Part shown: piece after piece, positions 1 to 8,683 of the stretch
How positions within the stretch are numbered: the first letter of the stretch is position 1
How the letters are laid out: every line of letters starts with the position of its first letter
Assembly: GCA_964523575.1 (NCBI GenBank)
Contig: CAZGAV010000011.1
Span: 1 to 64,000, forward strand
Origin: DAOUTW01 sp964523575
GTDB taxonomy: Bacteria; Zixibacteria; MSB-5A5; GN15; JAAZOE01
DNA length: 64,000 nt
Direction: 5' to 3'
Translations under genes and position numbers: made by a program
The notes under the pieces: generated by a model
What the model was told of the DNA's origin: nothing
Database searches by the model: none
Seen by the model: only the letters and a program-made list of their open reading frames with translations

Positions 1-313
1 TTCGCCGGCGGTTGCCATGAAATTTCTCGCCCGATCCGGCCAGGCAAAGGATACGATCGGGCAGATCGAGGTTTTGCTGGCACAAATCGACGACGACATC
101 GTATTGCGATACCGGCGCTTTTTCGACCATGAAAAGATATTTCCAGACACTCTCAATCTCGATTGAGGCTTCATACAGTCGCTGTCCCCGATACAACCGC
201 TCGGTCAAACTCTCAAGACCCGGTTCGAATGCCCCGGCTGTTACCGGCCGCCAATGTATACTTTCAAGAACCATCCGGCCGGCATAATCAAGACTGTCAG
301 TAAAAAGTATCAT
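1..313 (-). CDS. Partial protein, possibly biotin/lipoate ligase-like (N-terminal part)
   Basis: An open frame runs from an ATG at 313 off the left edge, giving 104 complete codons without a stop. The protein begins MILFTDSLDYAGRMVLES and ends at the edge with CLAGSGEKFHGNRRR. The GSG..FHGNRRR stretch resembles the substrate-binding loop of biotin/lipoate ligase-fold proteins, where a GRG..GR.W-type motif is followed by a G.LY.S strand, but the diagnostic continuation lies outside the window. The assignment therefore rests on one short motif and is tentative. It is transcribed away from the neighbouring methyltransferase gene in the same direction, with a gap of about 70 bp. The truncation is caused by the window edge, not by a mutation that can be seen. 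Confidence 0.5.
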   Translation of the reverse strand, partial: MILFTDSLDYAGRMVLESIHWRPVTAGAFEPGLESLTERLYRGQRLYEASIEIESVWKYLFMVEKAPVSQYDVVVDLCQQNLDLPDRILCLAGSGEKFHGNRRR

Positions 314-386
314 TATCCGTTTATGGCGATTCCTGTTTATGCTTATGGTTCAGAATAATATATCGGGCCTGATGAAGAAAGGACAA

Positions 387-1055
387 TTATGGGGCGGAGA
401 AAACGCAAAAGAGGCTGGATGAATCGACCTCCTCGATTTTCGCTATCAAACCGAGATTTTTCGCCAGCGCTTGGAATTGACTGGATGAAACGGTCGTGGC
501 CCGGAAGCCATCATGGCAGACAATCACTCCTTCGCCGGTGTGATCATAATCGATTGTCCCCAACAGACCCTGACGGGCCTGAAGCTCGAACCATTCCAGC
601 CGGTCATCCCAAAATTTCTCCGAATAACTTGAAAAAAGAACCATCCCGCCCGGTCGAGTAACTCGCATCGCCTCGGATATCAATTGTTTCTGATCGACTT
701 GAAAAGCCGAAATGCCGTTTTGCACGCAGGCCACGAGATCGAAGCCACCGTCGGTGAAGGCCATGCGGGCGGCATCCATCAGGCAGACCTCGGCATTGCC
801 GGGGATCGAATCCCGCGCCATATTCAGGCTGGCCGCCGAGGTATCGATGCCGACCGCCATGGCCGCTTCCTGAGCCAGCGACACCAGAACCCGGCCATAT
901 CCGCAACCAAGTTCGAGAACCCTATCTCCGGGTTTGATATACTGTCGAACATAGTCAATTTCAGCCTGAAGATACTTTCGCACCCGAGGCGGAGCGATTT
1001 CATAAACCCGCCGCAATCTTTCAGCCGCCAGTTTTTGATCGTAATAGCCGGTCAT
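387..1055 (-). CDS. Class I SAM-dependent methyltransferase
   Basis: The 222-residue protein has a classical Rossmann methyltransferase core. The SAM-binding motif I is VLELGCGYGRVLVSLA (about residues 46-61), followed by an acidic strand end (VGID) and a motif II/III region DLVACVQNGISAF. A small aromatic-rich C-terminal part follows. It belongs to the broad Methyltransf_11/25 group, so the acceptor (small molecule, lipid or protein) cannot be told from sequence. The ATG at 1055 starts MTGYYDQKLAAERLRRVYE. The frame stays open to a TTG at 1121, but that extension is a basic stretch without a convincing ribosome binding site, so the shorter start is preferred. It lies upstream of the partial gene at the left edge and may be co-transcribed with it. 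Confidence 0.8.
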   Translation of the reverse strand: MTGYYDQKLAAERLRRVYEIAPPRVRKYLQAEIDYVRQYIKPGDRVLELGCGYGRVLVSLAQEAAMAVGIDTSAASLNMARDSIPGNAEVCLMDAARMAFTDGGFDLVACVQNGISAFQVDQKQLISEAMRVTRPGGMVLFSSYSEKFWDDRLEWFELQARQGLLGTIDYDHTGEGVIVCHDGFRATTVSSSQFQALAKNLGLIAKIEEVDSSSLFCVFSAP

Positions 1056-1484
1056 TGCCCAATTTCTCGATTGTAACCGCCGTTTTCGAATAACTAAATT
1101 ATGGCCGATTAATTCCCTCAAATCAAGCGATAACCGGCCATGGGCGCCAACCCGCCTTTGATAAAATGACTTCTGTCCGGACTCAAAAATGACCGACCGT
1201 GCTCATAACCAATACAATTACAAGCGGTTGAGTCTTGGCGGCGGCGGCCTTATGAAGATAGTAAAAAAATGAAATTGTAAAATTAAATGAAATATTGTAT
1301 TTTATATCTGGATAAAAGTATAATTCATCCGTTTAAAATTCTAGTAAAGCCGCTATACGGGACAGAACGACCGGGGATGGAATTGAGAGACGTTTTCCGG
1401 CCACCGGGACACGACGTCACAGAAACACGGGAAACTCCCCCAACAATAAAAAGACAAATTAATACTTATTACTGGGAGGGTAAT
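1056..1484. other. Intergenic region, divergent promoters and long leader
   Basis: No convincing gene lies in these 429 bp between the divergent methyltransferase and dockerin genes. An AT-rich patch at 1260-1310 contains a possible sigma-70 promoter for the rightward gene: TTGTAA at 1275-1280 and TATTTT at 1298-1303, with a 17-bp spacer. That would give a leader of about 175 nt. The leader has several short GC-rich inverted repeats, but I recognise no known riboswitch. Confidence 0.4.
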
Positions 1485-4235
1485 ATGAAGACCTACAAAG
1501 TTCCCGCCCTGCTGATTGTTCTCGCATTTTTGTGTTCAGCAGTCGTCGCGGGCAACGATCCGGGTAACCCGGATACAGTTAAAATCGAAGGCGGTCCGCT
1601 GGCCGTGGATCAATCCCGGCCGATTGCCTTGACGATTGTCAATGATTATCCCGTGGGCGCTTTCTCCCTGCAATTTCAAATTTCGACGGTCGATGAAGGA
1701 TTCGCCCGTTTTGATTCGGCGGTCTATATTGGGCGGCTGGCCGACCCGGCCATCTATTCCTACCGGCTGATTGAGGCTCGAGACAATGATGAAAATTCTC
1801 CCGATACTCTCGTTCTGGCCGGGCTGGCTCTCGGCACCAGTCTTCCCTTACCACCGGGAGATGATCCCGTTATGGAATTGTACTACACCGGATTATCCAC
1901 CGGCCAGATTGAATTCGACAGCATCTTTGTGCCGCCGGCCGCTCATTTCGAATTCGTGAATACTTCCGGATACACCTATCCTCCAAAATATGTTGATTCT
2001 CTGATTGCCATCGGTGAAGGAACGCCGGCGCCGATACTCACTCTGTCGCAACAATCGCCTCAGATTACGACAGGCACGGGAGTGGAGATTGATGTTTCGA
2101 CTTCCTCCCCGGTCGGATTTCCGGTCACGATGGAACTGGTTTCTTTGGTCGGCTACGACGATGAAACCCGCGATCCGATAAATACACCAGGTTTCGGATC
2201 GGGAAATCCCGCCGCTTTCAATTGGACGCCCGATGGCGATGATATTGGTATCTGGGAGGCGACTTTCCGGGCTTGCGATTCGGCCGGGACGTGTACCGAT
2301 ATAAGCACAGACATCCAGGTGGTTCAGGGTTCGACTTATCTGTTATCATTCGATTATTCGGAAACCCCCGACAGCCCGGATGCGACCGGGATACTCCATG
2401 GGAATTTCGACGATGATCCAAACCCGGAGGTGTTTATTGCCGGGACCACTTACTGGTACACCTATGCCGCGACATTATATGATTACGCCTCTGAAAGCGG
2501 ATTCGGGCTGGCCTACTATTATAACAATCTCGATTTCCCGGCCCTTGCTTCACAACTGGGCTATTTTGATGGTGACGAGCTTCTGGATGTGGTGATGACC
2601 CGTATTACACCATCTGTCCAATCGGTCGTCTTATCGGGTGATGGCGATAATTCATTTTCCGTTTCCGATTTTGACGATCCCACATCAGCCGCGCCCAAGG
2701 GCGGCACTATCGGTGAATTCACCCGCGACGGCTACATAGATTATGCGACCGTCCAGTACAACGGGGTGAATATTTACGCCGGCGGTTCCGATCCGTTATT
2801 CGATAAAGTCGGTTTTGTGGGGGTATCGGGTGAGGCCATGTCGGTCAATTCCGCCGATTTTAACGGTGATGGATATGACGATTTGGCCATAGGCACCGAC
2901 GCGGGAGTCAACATTTACCTCGGCGACAGCGTCGGCGGTTTCAATTTCGCCCACTTTTACAGCCAGCTTTATGGATCGCTGGATATTGTCGTAACCAATG
3001 AAGGGAGTGATTTCGACAACGACGGCAACTATGATCTGTGCATATCGACTCCATCGGTCGGCGGCGCTTACAGCGAAATGGTAGTGTATCTGGGCAACGG
3101 CGATGGTTCTTTCGAACAGAATGTGATACTCACCGTCAAGGGTCAGATTTTCGGAAACCGCGTGGGTGATATCAATAATGACGGCGAACTGGATATCGTC
3201 TACGTCAACGGCGCCAAAGAATATGCCGCGATTCTGTTTGGAGACGGCGACGGGTCATTCACCAACGAATTGCGCTATGATATCGCGTTCCGTAATCCCC
3301 GGTATATTGATTGCTTTGACGTCGACCTCGACGGCGACCTCGATATCGCCGTAAACGCCAACCGTTTTTATCCCAGCAATTCTCTTTTCCTGTTGAAAAA
3401 CGATCTGGATCCGGGAGAATACTCGCTCAGGTCCTTAGCCGTAACCGGCGTCAATAATGTCGAGCTCGAACTGGTATCGGCCAGCGGGAGGCAGTTCAAT
3501 AATTTCCGCAACACTATGCCGACCGGCCAGTATTTCAAACGCAATATCGACCGGAACTCAATCATCGACGAATTCGCGGTCTTGTCGCTGGTGGAAGAGG
3601 GGGCTTATTCGCTGGTGGTTTCCCCGAAGGCCGATTGCCCGATTGGTGAACCATTCACGGTGGAATTCACTCTCGACGGCGAACTCTATCGTCTGGCCCG
3701 GGAGGCGCCGATGAATCAAGACGGATATACTTTCACGGTGTACCCGGCGGCCAACACCGAGGTTGTGCCGAGACCGGGAAAATTCGTGTCCGCCAATCCG
3801 CCGTCGTTTGCCTGGACCGGAACCGGCGATGTCGATTTTCAGCTGGCCTCCGATATCAACTTTAATCAGCTTCTTTGCGATGTGACGGTATCGGATAACC
3901 AATATGCCCCGTCTTCGGCGCTGGAAGTGACGGATACAAGTACGTTTTACTGGCGGATCAAGCCACACGGTCAAGCCTCTTATGATTGCCTGTATGCAAT
4001 CAATCTTGTCGCCACCGAAACGGGCTCGTGCGGCGATGCCAACCAGGATGGAGAGCTTAATGTGGGCGACGCCGTATTTCTCATCAATATGATATTCAAA
4101 GGCGGCCCCGCACCGATGCCGGCATGTATCGGAGATGCCTCAAATGACGGACACCTCGACGTGGGGGACGCCGTTTTAATCGTCAATTATATTTTCCGTG
4201 GCGGCCCGCCGCCGGCCGAAGGCTGCTGCCCCTGA
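1485..4235 (+). CDS. Secreted FG-GAP/VCBS repeat protein with C-terminal dockerin
   Basis: The ATG at 1485 follows a strong GGGAGGG ribosome binding site (1474-1480) and begins a signal peptide, MKTYKVPALLIVLAFLCSA. The frame is open upstream to 1287, but that part is not protein-like. The mature protein of about 890 residues starts with a cohesin-like beta domain (KIEGGPLAVDQSRPIALTIV; about residues 30-170). An Ig-like segment and a run of FG-GAP/VCBS-type repeats with calcium-loop signatures such as NGDGYDDLAIG and NNDGELDIVYVNG (about 290-640) follow. A second Ig-like region leads to a C-terminal dockerin pair: GDANQDGELNVGDAVFLIN and GDASNDGHLDVGDAVLIVN, ending CCP. It is probably an exported, calcium-stabilised surface or secreted protein; its ligand is unknown. 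It is followed directly by an intrinsic terminator. Confidence 0.88.
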   Translation: MKTYKVPALLIVLAFLCSAVVAGNDPGNPDTVKIEGGPLAVDQSRPIALTIVNDYPVGAFSLQFQISTVDEGFARFDSAVYIGRLADPAIYSYRLIEARDNDENSPDTLVLAGLALGTSLPLPPGDDPVMELYYTGLSTGQIEFDSIFVPPAAHFEFVNTSGYTYPPKYVDSLIAIGEGTPAPILTLSQQSPQITTGTGVEIDVSTSSPVGFPVTMELVSLVGYDDETRDPINTPGFGSGNPAAFNWTPDGDDIGIWEATFRACDSAGTCTDISTDIQVVQGSTYLLSFDYSETPDSPDATGILHGNFDDDPNPEVFIAGTTYWYTYAATLYDYASESGFGLAYYYNNLDFPALASQLGYFDGDELLDVVMTRITPSVQSVVLSGDGDNSFSVSDFDDPTSAAPKGGTIGEFTRDGYIDYATVQYNGVNIYAGGSDPLFDKVGFVGVSGEAMSVNSADFNGDGYDDLAIGTDAGVNIYLGDSVGGFNFAHFYSQLYGSLDIVVTNEGSDFDNDGNYDLCISTPSVGGAYSEMVVYLGNGDGSFEQNVILTVKGQIFGNRVGDINNDGELDIVYVNGAKEYAAILFGDGDGSFTNELRYDIAFRNPRYIDCFDVDLDGDLDIAVNANRFYPSNSLFLLKNDLDPGEYSLRSLAVTGVNNVELELVSASGRQFNNFRNTMPTGQYFKRNIDRNSIIDEFAVLSLVEEGAYSLVVSPKADCPIGEPFTVEFTLDGELYRLAREAPMNQDGYTFTVYPAANTEVVPRPGKFVSANPPSFAWTGTGDVDFQLASDINFNQLLCDVTVSDNQYAPSSALEVTDTSTFYWRIKPHGQASYDCLYAINLVATETGSCGDANQDGELNVGDAVFLINMIFKGGPAPMPACIGDASNDGHLDVGDAVLIVNYIFRGGPPPAEGCCP

Positions 4236-4265
4236 TTAGTTATCATTGATAATAATATTGATTCT

Positions 4266-4305
4266 GAGGAGGTCGTGTCGGCACAGCGAACGGCCTCCTT
4301 TTTTT
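4266..4305 (+). terminator. Intrinsic terminator after the FG-GAP/dockerin gene
   Basis: A 10-bp stem pairs AGGAGGTCGT (4267-4276) with ACGGCCTCCT (4290-4299), with one G-T wobble, and a run of seven T follows. It sits 30 bp after the stop codon at 4235. The T-run is only on the rightward side, so it should terminate only the plus-strand transcript. Confidence 0.85.
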
Positions 4306-4347
4306 CGCAGGATCGATAGGTTCGAGGGTTCGGGCGTATTCGAGAAT

Positions 4348-4971
4348 TTATTGAATCAGGAGGGCGGACAGAAAGGCGCGGCTGACGCCTTTATCGGCGG
4401 CCCGACGGGCTTCGTCGCTGACATCCTCGCCCCGGGCATGGCGCTGATAGAGATCAACGGCCTGCCTGATTCCGGCGACCTCATCCGAAGGATTTTTTGC
4501 CACCGAAAGTCGTCCCGAAAGGTTATCGAGTTTATCGGTGGCTCCGCTGGCGGCCCAATAATTGACCGCCTCATAAAATTCACGTCTTAGACGCCATTTA
4601 TCTTCCTTCTGAGGAGCCACTCGATGGGACATGAATTTGGCCCGAGCCTGATCGAAGAGGGTTTCGGCCTGCCCGACATCGCCGACCCGCCGCCGCACCA
4701 GGGCCAGGTTCATAACCGCCAGACCGTCGAACCACATTTTATCGTCGCCGGTGTCGAGCACCAGCAGGGCGTTGGCGTCGCGGGAGACGCGCTCCTGATC
4801 GTCGGCAAAATTGGCCGCCCAGCATCTCAATTCCAGCGCAGCGGCATACCAGTAAGAATCGGCCGGGGTGGCCTCGATGCATCGGGTCGCTTTTTTTATG
4901 GCATCGGAATAATTGCCGCGATTAAAAGCGGCGCACCCCTCATGGCATAATTGTTCGGGATCGAGAGCCAT
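4348..4971 (-). CDS. TPR-like helical repeat protein
   Basis: The 207-residue protein is entirely helical and alanine-rich, with TPR-type features such as AAFNRGNYSDAIKKATRCIE (about residues 14-33) and LALVRRRVGDVGQAETLFDQA (about 95-115). It has no signal peptide and no membrane segment, so it is probably a cytoplasmic scaffold. The start at 4971 follows AGGATG. It lies only 11 bp after the stop of the Kup potassium transporter gene in the same direction, so the two are almost certainly co-transcribed. A role in modulating or assembling the transporter is possible but is inferred from position only. Confidence 0.75.
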   Translation of the reverse strand: MALDPEQLCHEGCAAFNRGNYSDAIKKATRCIEATPADSYWYAAALELRCWAANFADDQERVSRDANALLVLDTGDDKMWFDGLAVMNLALVRRRVGDVGQAETLFDQARAKFMSHRVAPQKEDKWRLRREFYEAVNYWAASGATDKLDNLSGRLSVAKNPSDEVAGIRQAVDLYQRHARGEDVSDEARRAADKGVSRAFLSALLIQ

Positions 4972-4982
4972 AATATCACATC

Positions 4983-6881
4983 CTATATTTTGAGCTGGAC
5001 GCCGACTTCCATGACCTGTTCCTGCGGGATACCGTAGAAGGAAGAGGCATCGTAAGAATTACGCGAAAGGAAGGCAAAAAGATGGGCCCGCCAGAGGCTC
5101 ACCAGATGATGCTTTTCCCGGACCAGCTTGACCCGCCCCAGGAAAAAGCTCGTATCCTCCAGCGGAAAATCCAGCCCCTGCCCCTGAGCCAGCGACAGGG
5201 CGATAGGAACACTGGGATTTTCCATATAGCCGTAATAGACCGTAATCTTATAGAAGCCACTACCCAGCTTGTCGATTTTCAGTTTTTCCTCATTGGGCAT
5301 GCGCGGCACCTCGACCGGCGCAAAATTGAGAAAGGCGACCTGGGAGTGGATAATTTTATTATGTTGCAGATTGTGTGTCAGGGCCACGGGCACGCTGTCG
5401 GACTGGCCCGACATGAACACCGCCCGGCCCTTCACCCGTTCGATATCTTCGGCCAGGATGCGGGCCTGAAGCTCCTGAAAAGGTATCGACAAATCCTTGA
5501 ACTGCTCGGCCAGAATCGCCCGCCCCCGCTTCCAGGTCATCATGACCATGAGAACCATGAATCCGATGACCAGCGGAAACCAGGCGCCATGCACAATCTT
5601 GCTGATATTGGCCGAAAAGAAAGCTATATCGACAATAATGAAGACCACCGCGGGCACACCGGCTGAGAGTGGACTCCATTTCCATCTCTCCCGGGCCACG
5701 ACGTAAAAAAGCATGGTCGATATCATCATGGTCGACGTCACGGCCACGCCATAAGCGGCGGCCAGTCTGCTGGAAGATTGAAAACCAAGCACCAGCGCCA
5801 GCACCGCCACCATCATCAGCCAGTTCACCTGAGGAACATAAATCTGGCCGACATGCCGGGAGGACGTATGAATGATTCTCATGCGCGGCAGATAACCCAT
5901 CTGGATCGCCTGAGTCGTGAGAGAAAAGACTCCGGTGATAACCGCCTGCGAGGCGATGATGGTGGCCATCGTGGCCAGAACAACCATCGGGATGACCGCC
6001 CATTCGGGCACCGTTGCATAAAAGATATGAAAAGCCTGATCGGGATGGGCCAGTAAATAAGCGCCCTGACCGAAATAGTTGATCACCAGGGCCGGCAACA
6101 CCAGATAAAACCAGACCAGGCGAATCGGTCGACGGCCGAAATGGCCCATGTCGGCATAAAGCGCCTCGGCGCCGGTGACCACGAGAAAGACCGCACCCAG
6201 CACCAGAAAACCCTCAAGGCTGGCATGCATTAGAAAATTGATGGCGTACCAGGGAAGCAGGGCCCGAAAAATTCCCGGATGCTGTACGATTTGATGTATA
6301 CCCAGAGCCGCCAGAACCGCGAACCAGACCAGAATAACCGGCCCGAACATCTGCCCCACCTTGGCCGTTCCCCGGCTTTGCAGAAGAAACAGCCCGGCCA
6401 GTATCAGAACCGTGACGGGAATAATATATGGCTGAAACTGCGGCGCAATAACCTGCAGTCCTTCGACGGCGCTCATCACCGAAATGGCCGGCGTGATCAT
6501 GCCGTCGCCGTAAAGCAGGCAGGCCGCGAAAATACCGACACCGATCAGGATGCGGCGGATTCTTCTCCGCCGGTCGGAACCGGATATAATCAAAGCCGTC
6601 AGGGCAATGACGCCGCCGTCGCCGCGATTATCGGCCCGAAGAATAAAAGTCATGTATTTCAGCGAAACGATAAACAGCAGGGACCAGAACATGAGCGACA
6701 GAACGCCCAGAATGCTATGCTCGGAAACGGGGATGCCATAGTCACCATGGAAACATTCCCGGATGGCATACAGAGGACTGGTGCCGATATCGCCGAAAAC
6801 CACTCCCAGCGCCGCCAAGGCCAGAGCCCGGATCTGATTTTTTTTGTCTGCGACCGGAGTTTTAGACTCAGGTACCGCCAT
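4983..6881 (-). CDS. kup: Kup/HAK family potassium uptake protein
   Basis: The 632-residue protein matches the low-affinity K+/H+ symporter family in length and pattern. After a short cytoplasmic N-terminus come ALGVVFGDIGTSPLYAIREC (about residues 18-37), the Kup signature, then GDGGVIALTALI and YGDGMITPAISVMSAVEGL. About twelve hydrophobic helices cover residues 15-450. The hydrophilic C-terminal domain (about 455-632) contains IERVKGRAVFMSGQSDSVP, which matches the typical GTAVF(L/M) region of Kup tails. It imports K+ across the inner membrane and is usually important for turgor and low-pH growth. It leads a two-gene transcription unit with the TPR gene. Confidence 0.95.
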   Translation of the reverse strand: MAVPESKTPVADKKNQIRALALAALGVVFGDIGTSPLYAIRECFHGDYGIPVSEHSILGVLSLMFWSLLFIVSLKYMTFILRADNRGDGGVIALTALIISGSDRRRRIRRILIGVGIFAACLLYGDGMITPAISVMSAVEGLQVIAPQFQPYIIPVTVLILAGLFLLQSRGTAKVGQMFGPVILVWFAVLAALGIHQIVQHPGIFRALLPWYAINFLMHASLEGFLVLGAVFLVVTGAEALYADMGHFGRRPIRLVWFYLVLPALVINYFGQGAYLLAHPDQAFHIFYATVPEWAVIPMVVLATMATIIASQAVITGVFSLTTQAIQMGYLPRMRIIHTSSRHVGQIYVPQVNWLMMVAVLALVLGFQSSSRLAAAYGVAVTSTMMISTMLFYVVARERWKWSPLSAGVPAVVFIIVDIAFFSANISKIVHGAWFPLVIGFMVLMVMMTWKRGRAILAEQFKDLSIPFQELQARILAEDIERVKGRAVFMSGQSDSVPVALTHNLQHNKIIHSQVAFLNFAPVEVPRMPNEEKLKIDKLGSGFYKITVYYGYMENPSVPIALSLAQGQGLDFPLEDTSFFLGRVKLVREKHHLVSLWRAHLFAFLSRNSYDASSFYGIPQEQVMEVGVQLKI

Positions 6882-7112
6882 GCCGTCGTTCCCTCGTAAT
6901 CGTCATGAATGTTTTCAATATATACGCCCCCGACAAAATAGCATGAAAAAAATTATCCCCCGTTCGGGATTAATATCGTCCGCTGTCGGGGGAATTGTGT
7001 CCCGCCGCTGATGCCGGATGCAGTCAAGGCTCCTCGGGCGGGAGAGCGCAATGGATATTCACGAACTACTTTCACAAGCGAGTATGCCGCCTGGTCTGCG
7101 ACCGAAAAATTC

Positions 7113-7544
7113 CTACCAGCCTCTCTTCTTCATAATATCGGACATTTTGGCCTCGAGGCCTTGTTCGAAAAGGAGCATCTTTTTTTGTTGGGCCTCGCTG
7201 ATTTTACCCATAAGGGTCGTCAAGTCGGCCGGTTTTTCGAGAAAATCGACCGCGCCCATCTTGACCGCCTCGACGCCCTTTTCGACCGTCGCATGCCCGG
7301 TCAGGAAAATTATCTGAAGATCCTTGTTGGTCTCGAGCATCTGTTTGAGGGTTTCAAAGCCATCCATTTCCGGCATGGCCATATCGAGAATAACGGCGTC
7401 ATACGATTTTTTCTTGATCATTTCCAGCGCCTGCATACCGCTTTCGGCGGTATCGACCATCAGCCCGCGGTTTCGCATCCGCTCGGCTATAACGCTCGAG
7501 AATTCGGTCTCATCATCGACAATCAATACATTCGCACTCGCCAT
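7113..7544 (-). CDS. Single-domain response regulator with helical tail
   Basis: The 143-residue protein has one complete receiver domain. The acidic pocket is D10-D11, the phospho-acceptor is D54 in ILDMAMPEMDG, the switch threonine lies in IIFLTGHAT and the invariant lysine in DFLEKPADL. A charged helical tail of about 20 residues (LEAKMSDIMKKRGW) follows and there is no DNA-binding or enzymatic output domain. It is therefore likely a phosphorelay intermediate or a protein-protein output. It is the last gene of the minus-strand signalling operon and lies 80 bp after the degenerate kinase gene. Confidence 0.9.
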   Translation of the reverse strand: MASANVLIVDDETEFSSVIAERMRNRGLMVDTAESGMQALEMIKKKSYDAVILDMAMPEMDGFETLKQMLETNKDLQIIFLTGHATVEKGVEAVKMGAVDFLEKPADLTTLMGKISEAQQKKMLLFEQGLEAKMSDIMKKRGW

Positions 7545-7624
7545 ATCCGTCCCTCTCTATCATTATATAAATTATTTACGAATCCCCATCCACCGCCCGA
7601 TAGCAAAATTCCGTTATTCGACTA

Positions 7625-8290
7625 TCAACCGGGCAATTCGAGGCGCACGGTGATTTTCTCCGGCGACTTCTGCAGTTCCGCCGATCCGGACAACGCTTCC
7701 ATGATGCGCTGAATATCGGCCGGATCGACAACCGGGCCGTCCTGAGTTCCGGCCGGGCCTTCGACGATAATTTCCACGCGGCCGCCACCCCGGTTGATCG
7801 CGATGGTCAATATATCACCTTTATGGGCCGATGACAGAATCATGCGGATAGCCGCAAACACGGCTTGTTGCAAATAAAACGGATTACTTTCGATCTCGCC
7901 GGGGTCTTCGGCCGGCCGGGATTCCAATGTCACCCCCCGGAGGACTGCCAGCCTCCGGCTCAATTCGATCAGGTTGTTCAAAGTCTCATTAATATCGAAT
8001 TTCTGCCTGGGCTGGTCGGCGCTGTGGGCGAAACGGTTCAGCCGTTTTATTATTCCCAGACCGCGGGCGGCCTGAGCCTGCAGGGAGGTTACTATCCGGG
8101 CCAGTTTTTCGGCGGTGATTTTGATCTCCTCTTCCGATCCGGTCAGACGATCTTCGAGCAATCCCGTGGTCTGATCCATGATGGCTATGACATTGTTGAG
8201 TTCATGGGAGACCGAGGCCGTGATGGCGCCGAAGAAGGCGAGACTACTGTCGCGGAGAGGGTCGTTTTGATATTTCAGTTCATCGTCCAT
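7625..8290 (-). CDS. Degenerate histidine kinase (HisKA with eroded ATPase domain)
   Basis: This 221-residue soluble protein has a good H-box, ASVSHELNNVIAIMDQTTGL (about residues 25-44), and a HisKA-type helical hairpin. The following region corresponds to a HATPase domain but is degenerate. The N-box position reads QQAVFAAIRMILSSA, without the usual asparagines, and the G1 position reads VEIIVEGPAG where a DNGxG motif is expected. No G2 box is visible. It may act as a phosphotransfer or docking partner rather than as an active kinase. It lies 10 bp downstream of a receiver gene and upstream of another, so it probably bridges those receivers and the full-length kinase of the same operon. Confidence 0.75.
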   Translation of the reverse strand: MDDELKYQNDPLRDSSLAFFGAITASVSHELNNVIAIMDQTTGLLEDRLTGSEEEIKITAEKLARIVTSLQAQAARGLGIIKRLNRFAHSADQPRQKFDINETLNNLIELSRRLAVLRGVTLESRPAEDPGEIESNPFYLQQAVFAAIRMILSSAHKGDILTIAINRGGGRVEIIVEGPAGTQDGPVVDPADIQRIMEALSGSAELQKSPEKITVRLELPG

Positions 8291-8300
8291 AATTCCGCGA

Positions 8301-8669
8301 TTATTTATCGCGAATAACCTCCTCCATTTTCAAGATCAAATCTTCGATATTGATCGGTTTGACAAGATAATCGCGGGCTCCGGCCGGCTTTTCGAAAGAT
8401 TGATTGATCGGCGAACCGTGACCGGTGATCAGCAGAACCGGAAGGTCGGGATTGGCCTGATTGATGCGCCGCAAAACCTCGAGGCCGTCCATGCCGGGCA
8501 GTTTCAAATCGAGCACGACGACGTCGAATTTTTCGCCTCCGATTTTGCGCAAGGCCTCGTGACCATCGAGCGCATAAGCCGCTTCGATATCCCGGTAGCT
8601 GAGCCGCTCGACCATCGTGCTGACCAGCTCTTCCTCGTCGTCAATCAGCAGGGCCTTGAATTTCGGCAT
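8301..8669 (-). CDS. Single-domain response regulator
   Basis: The 122-residue protein consists only of a receiver domain: D10-D11, phospho-acceptor D54 in VVVLDLKLPGMDG, the switch region VLLITGHGSP and the lysine in DYLVKPINI. The loop between the switch and lysine strands (PINQSFEKPAGA) differs from the other receivers in this operon. It is 14 bp after the stop of the dCache histidine kinase gene, which makes it the likely first phosphoryl acceptor of that kinase. Confidence 0.9.
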   Translation of the reverse strand: MPKFKALLIDDEEELVSTMVERLSYRDIEAAYALDGHEALRKIGGEKFDVVVLDLKLPGMDGLEVLRRINQANPDLPVLLITGHGSPINQSFEKPAGARDYLVKPINIEDLILKMEEVIRDK

Positions 8670-8683
8670 GATAATTCTCCCGG

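Noticed and set aside
1056..1121. TTG-started extension of the methyltransferase
   Set aside because: The 22 extra residues are basic and unlike the family, and the ATG at 1055 is better placed.
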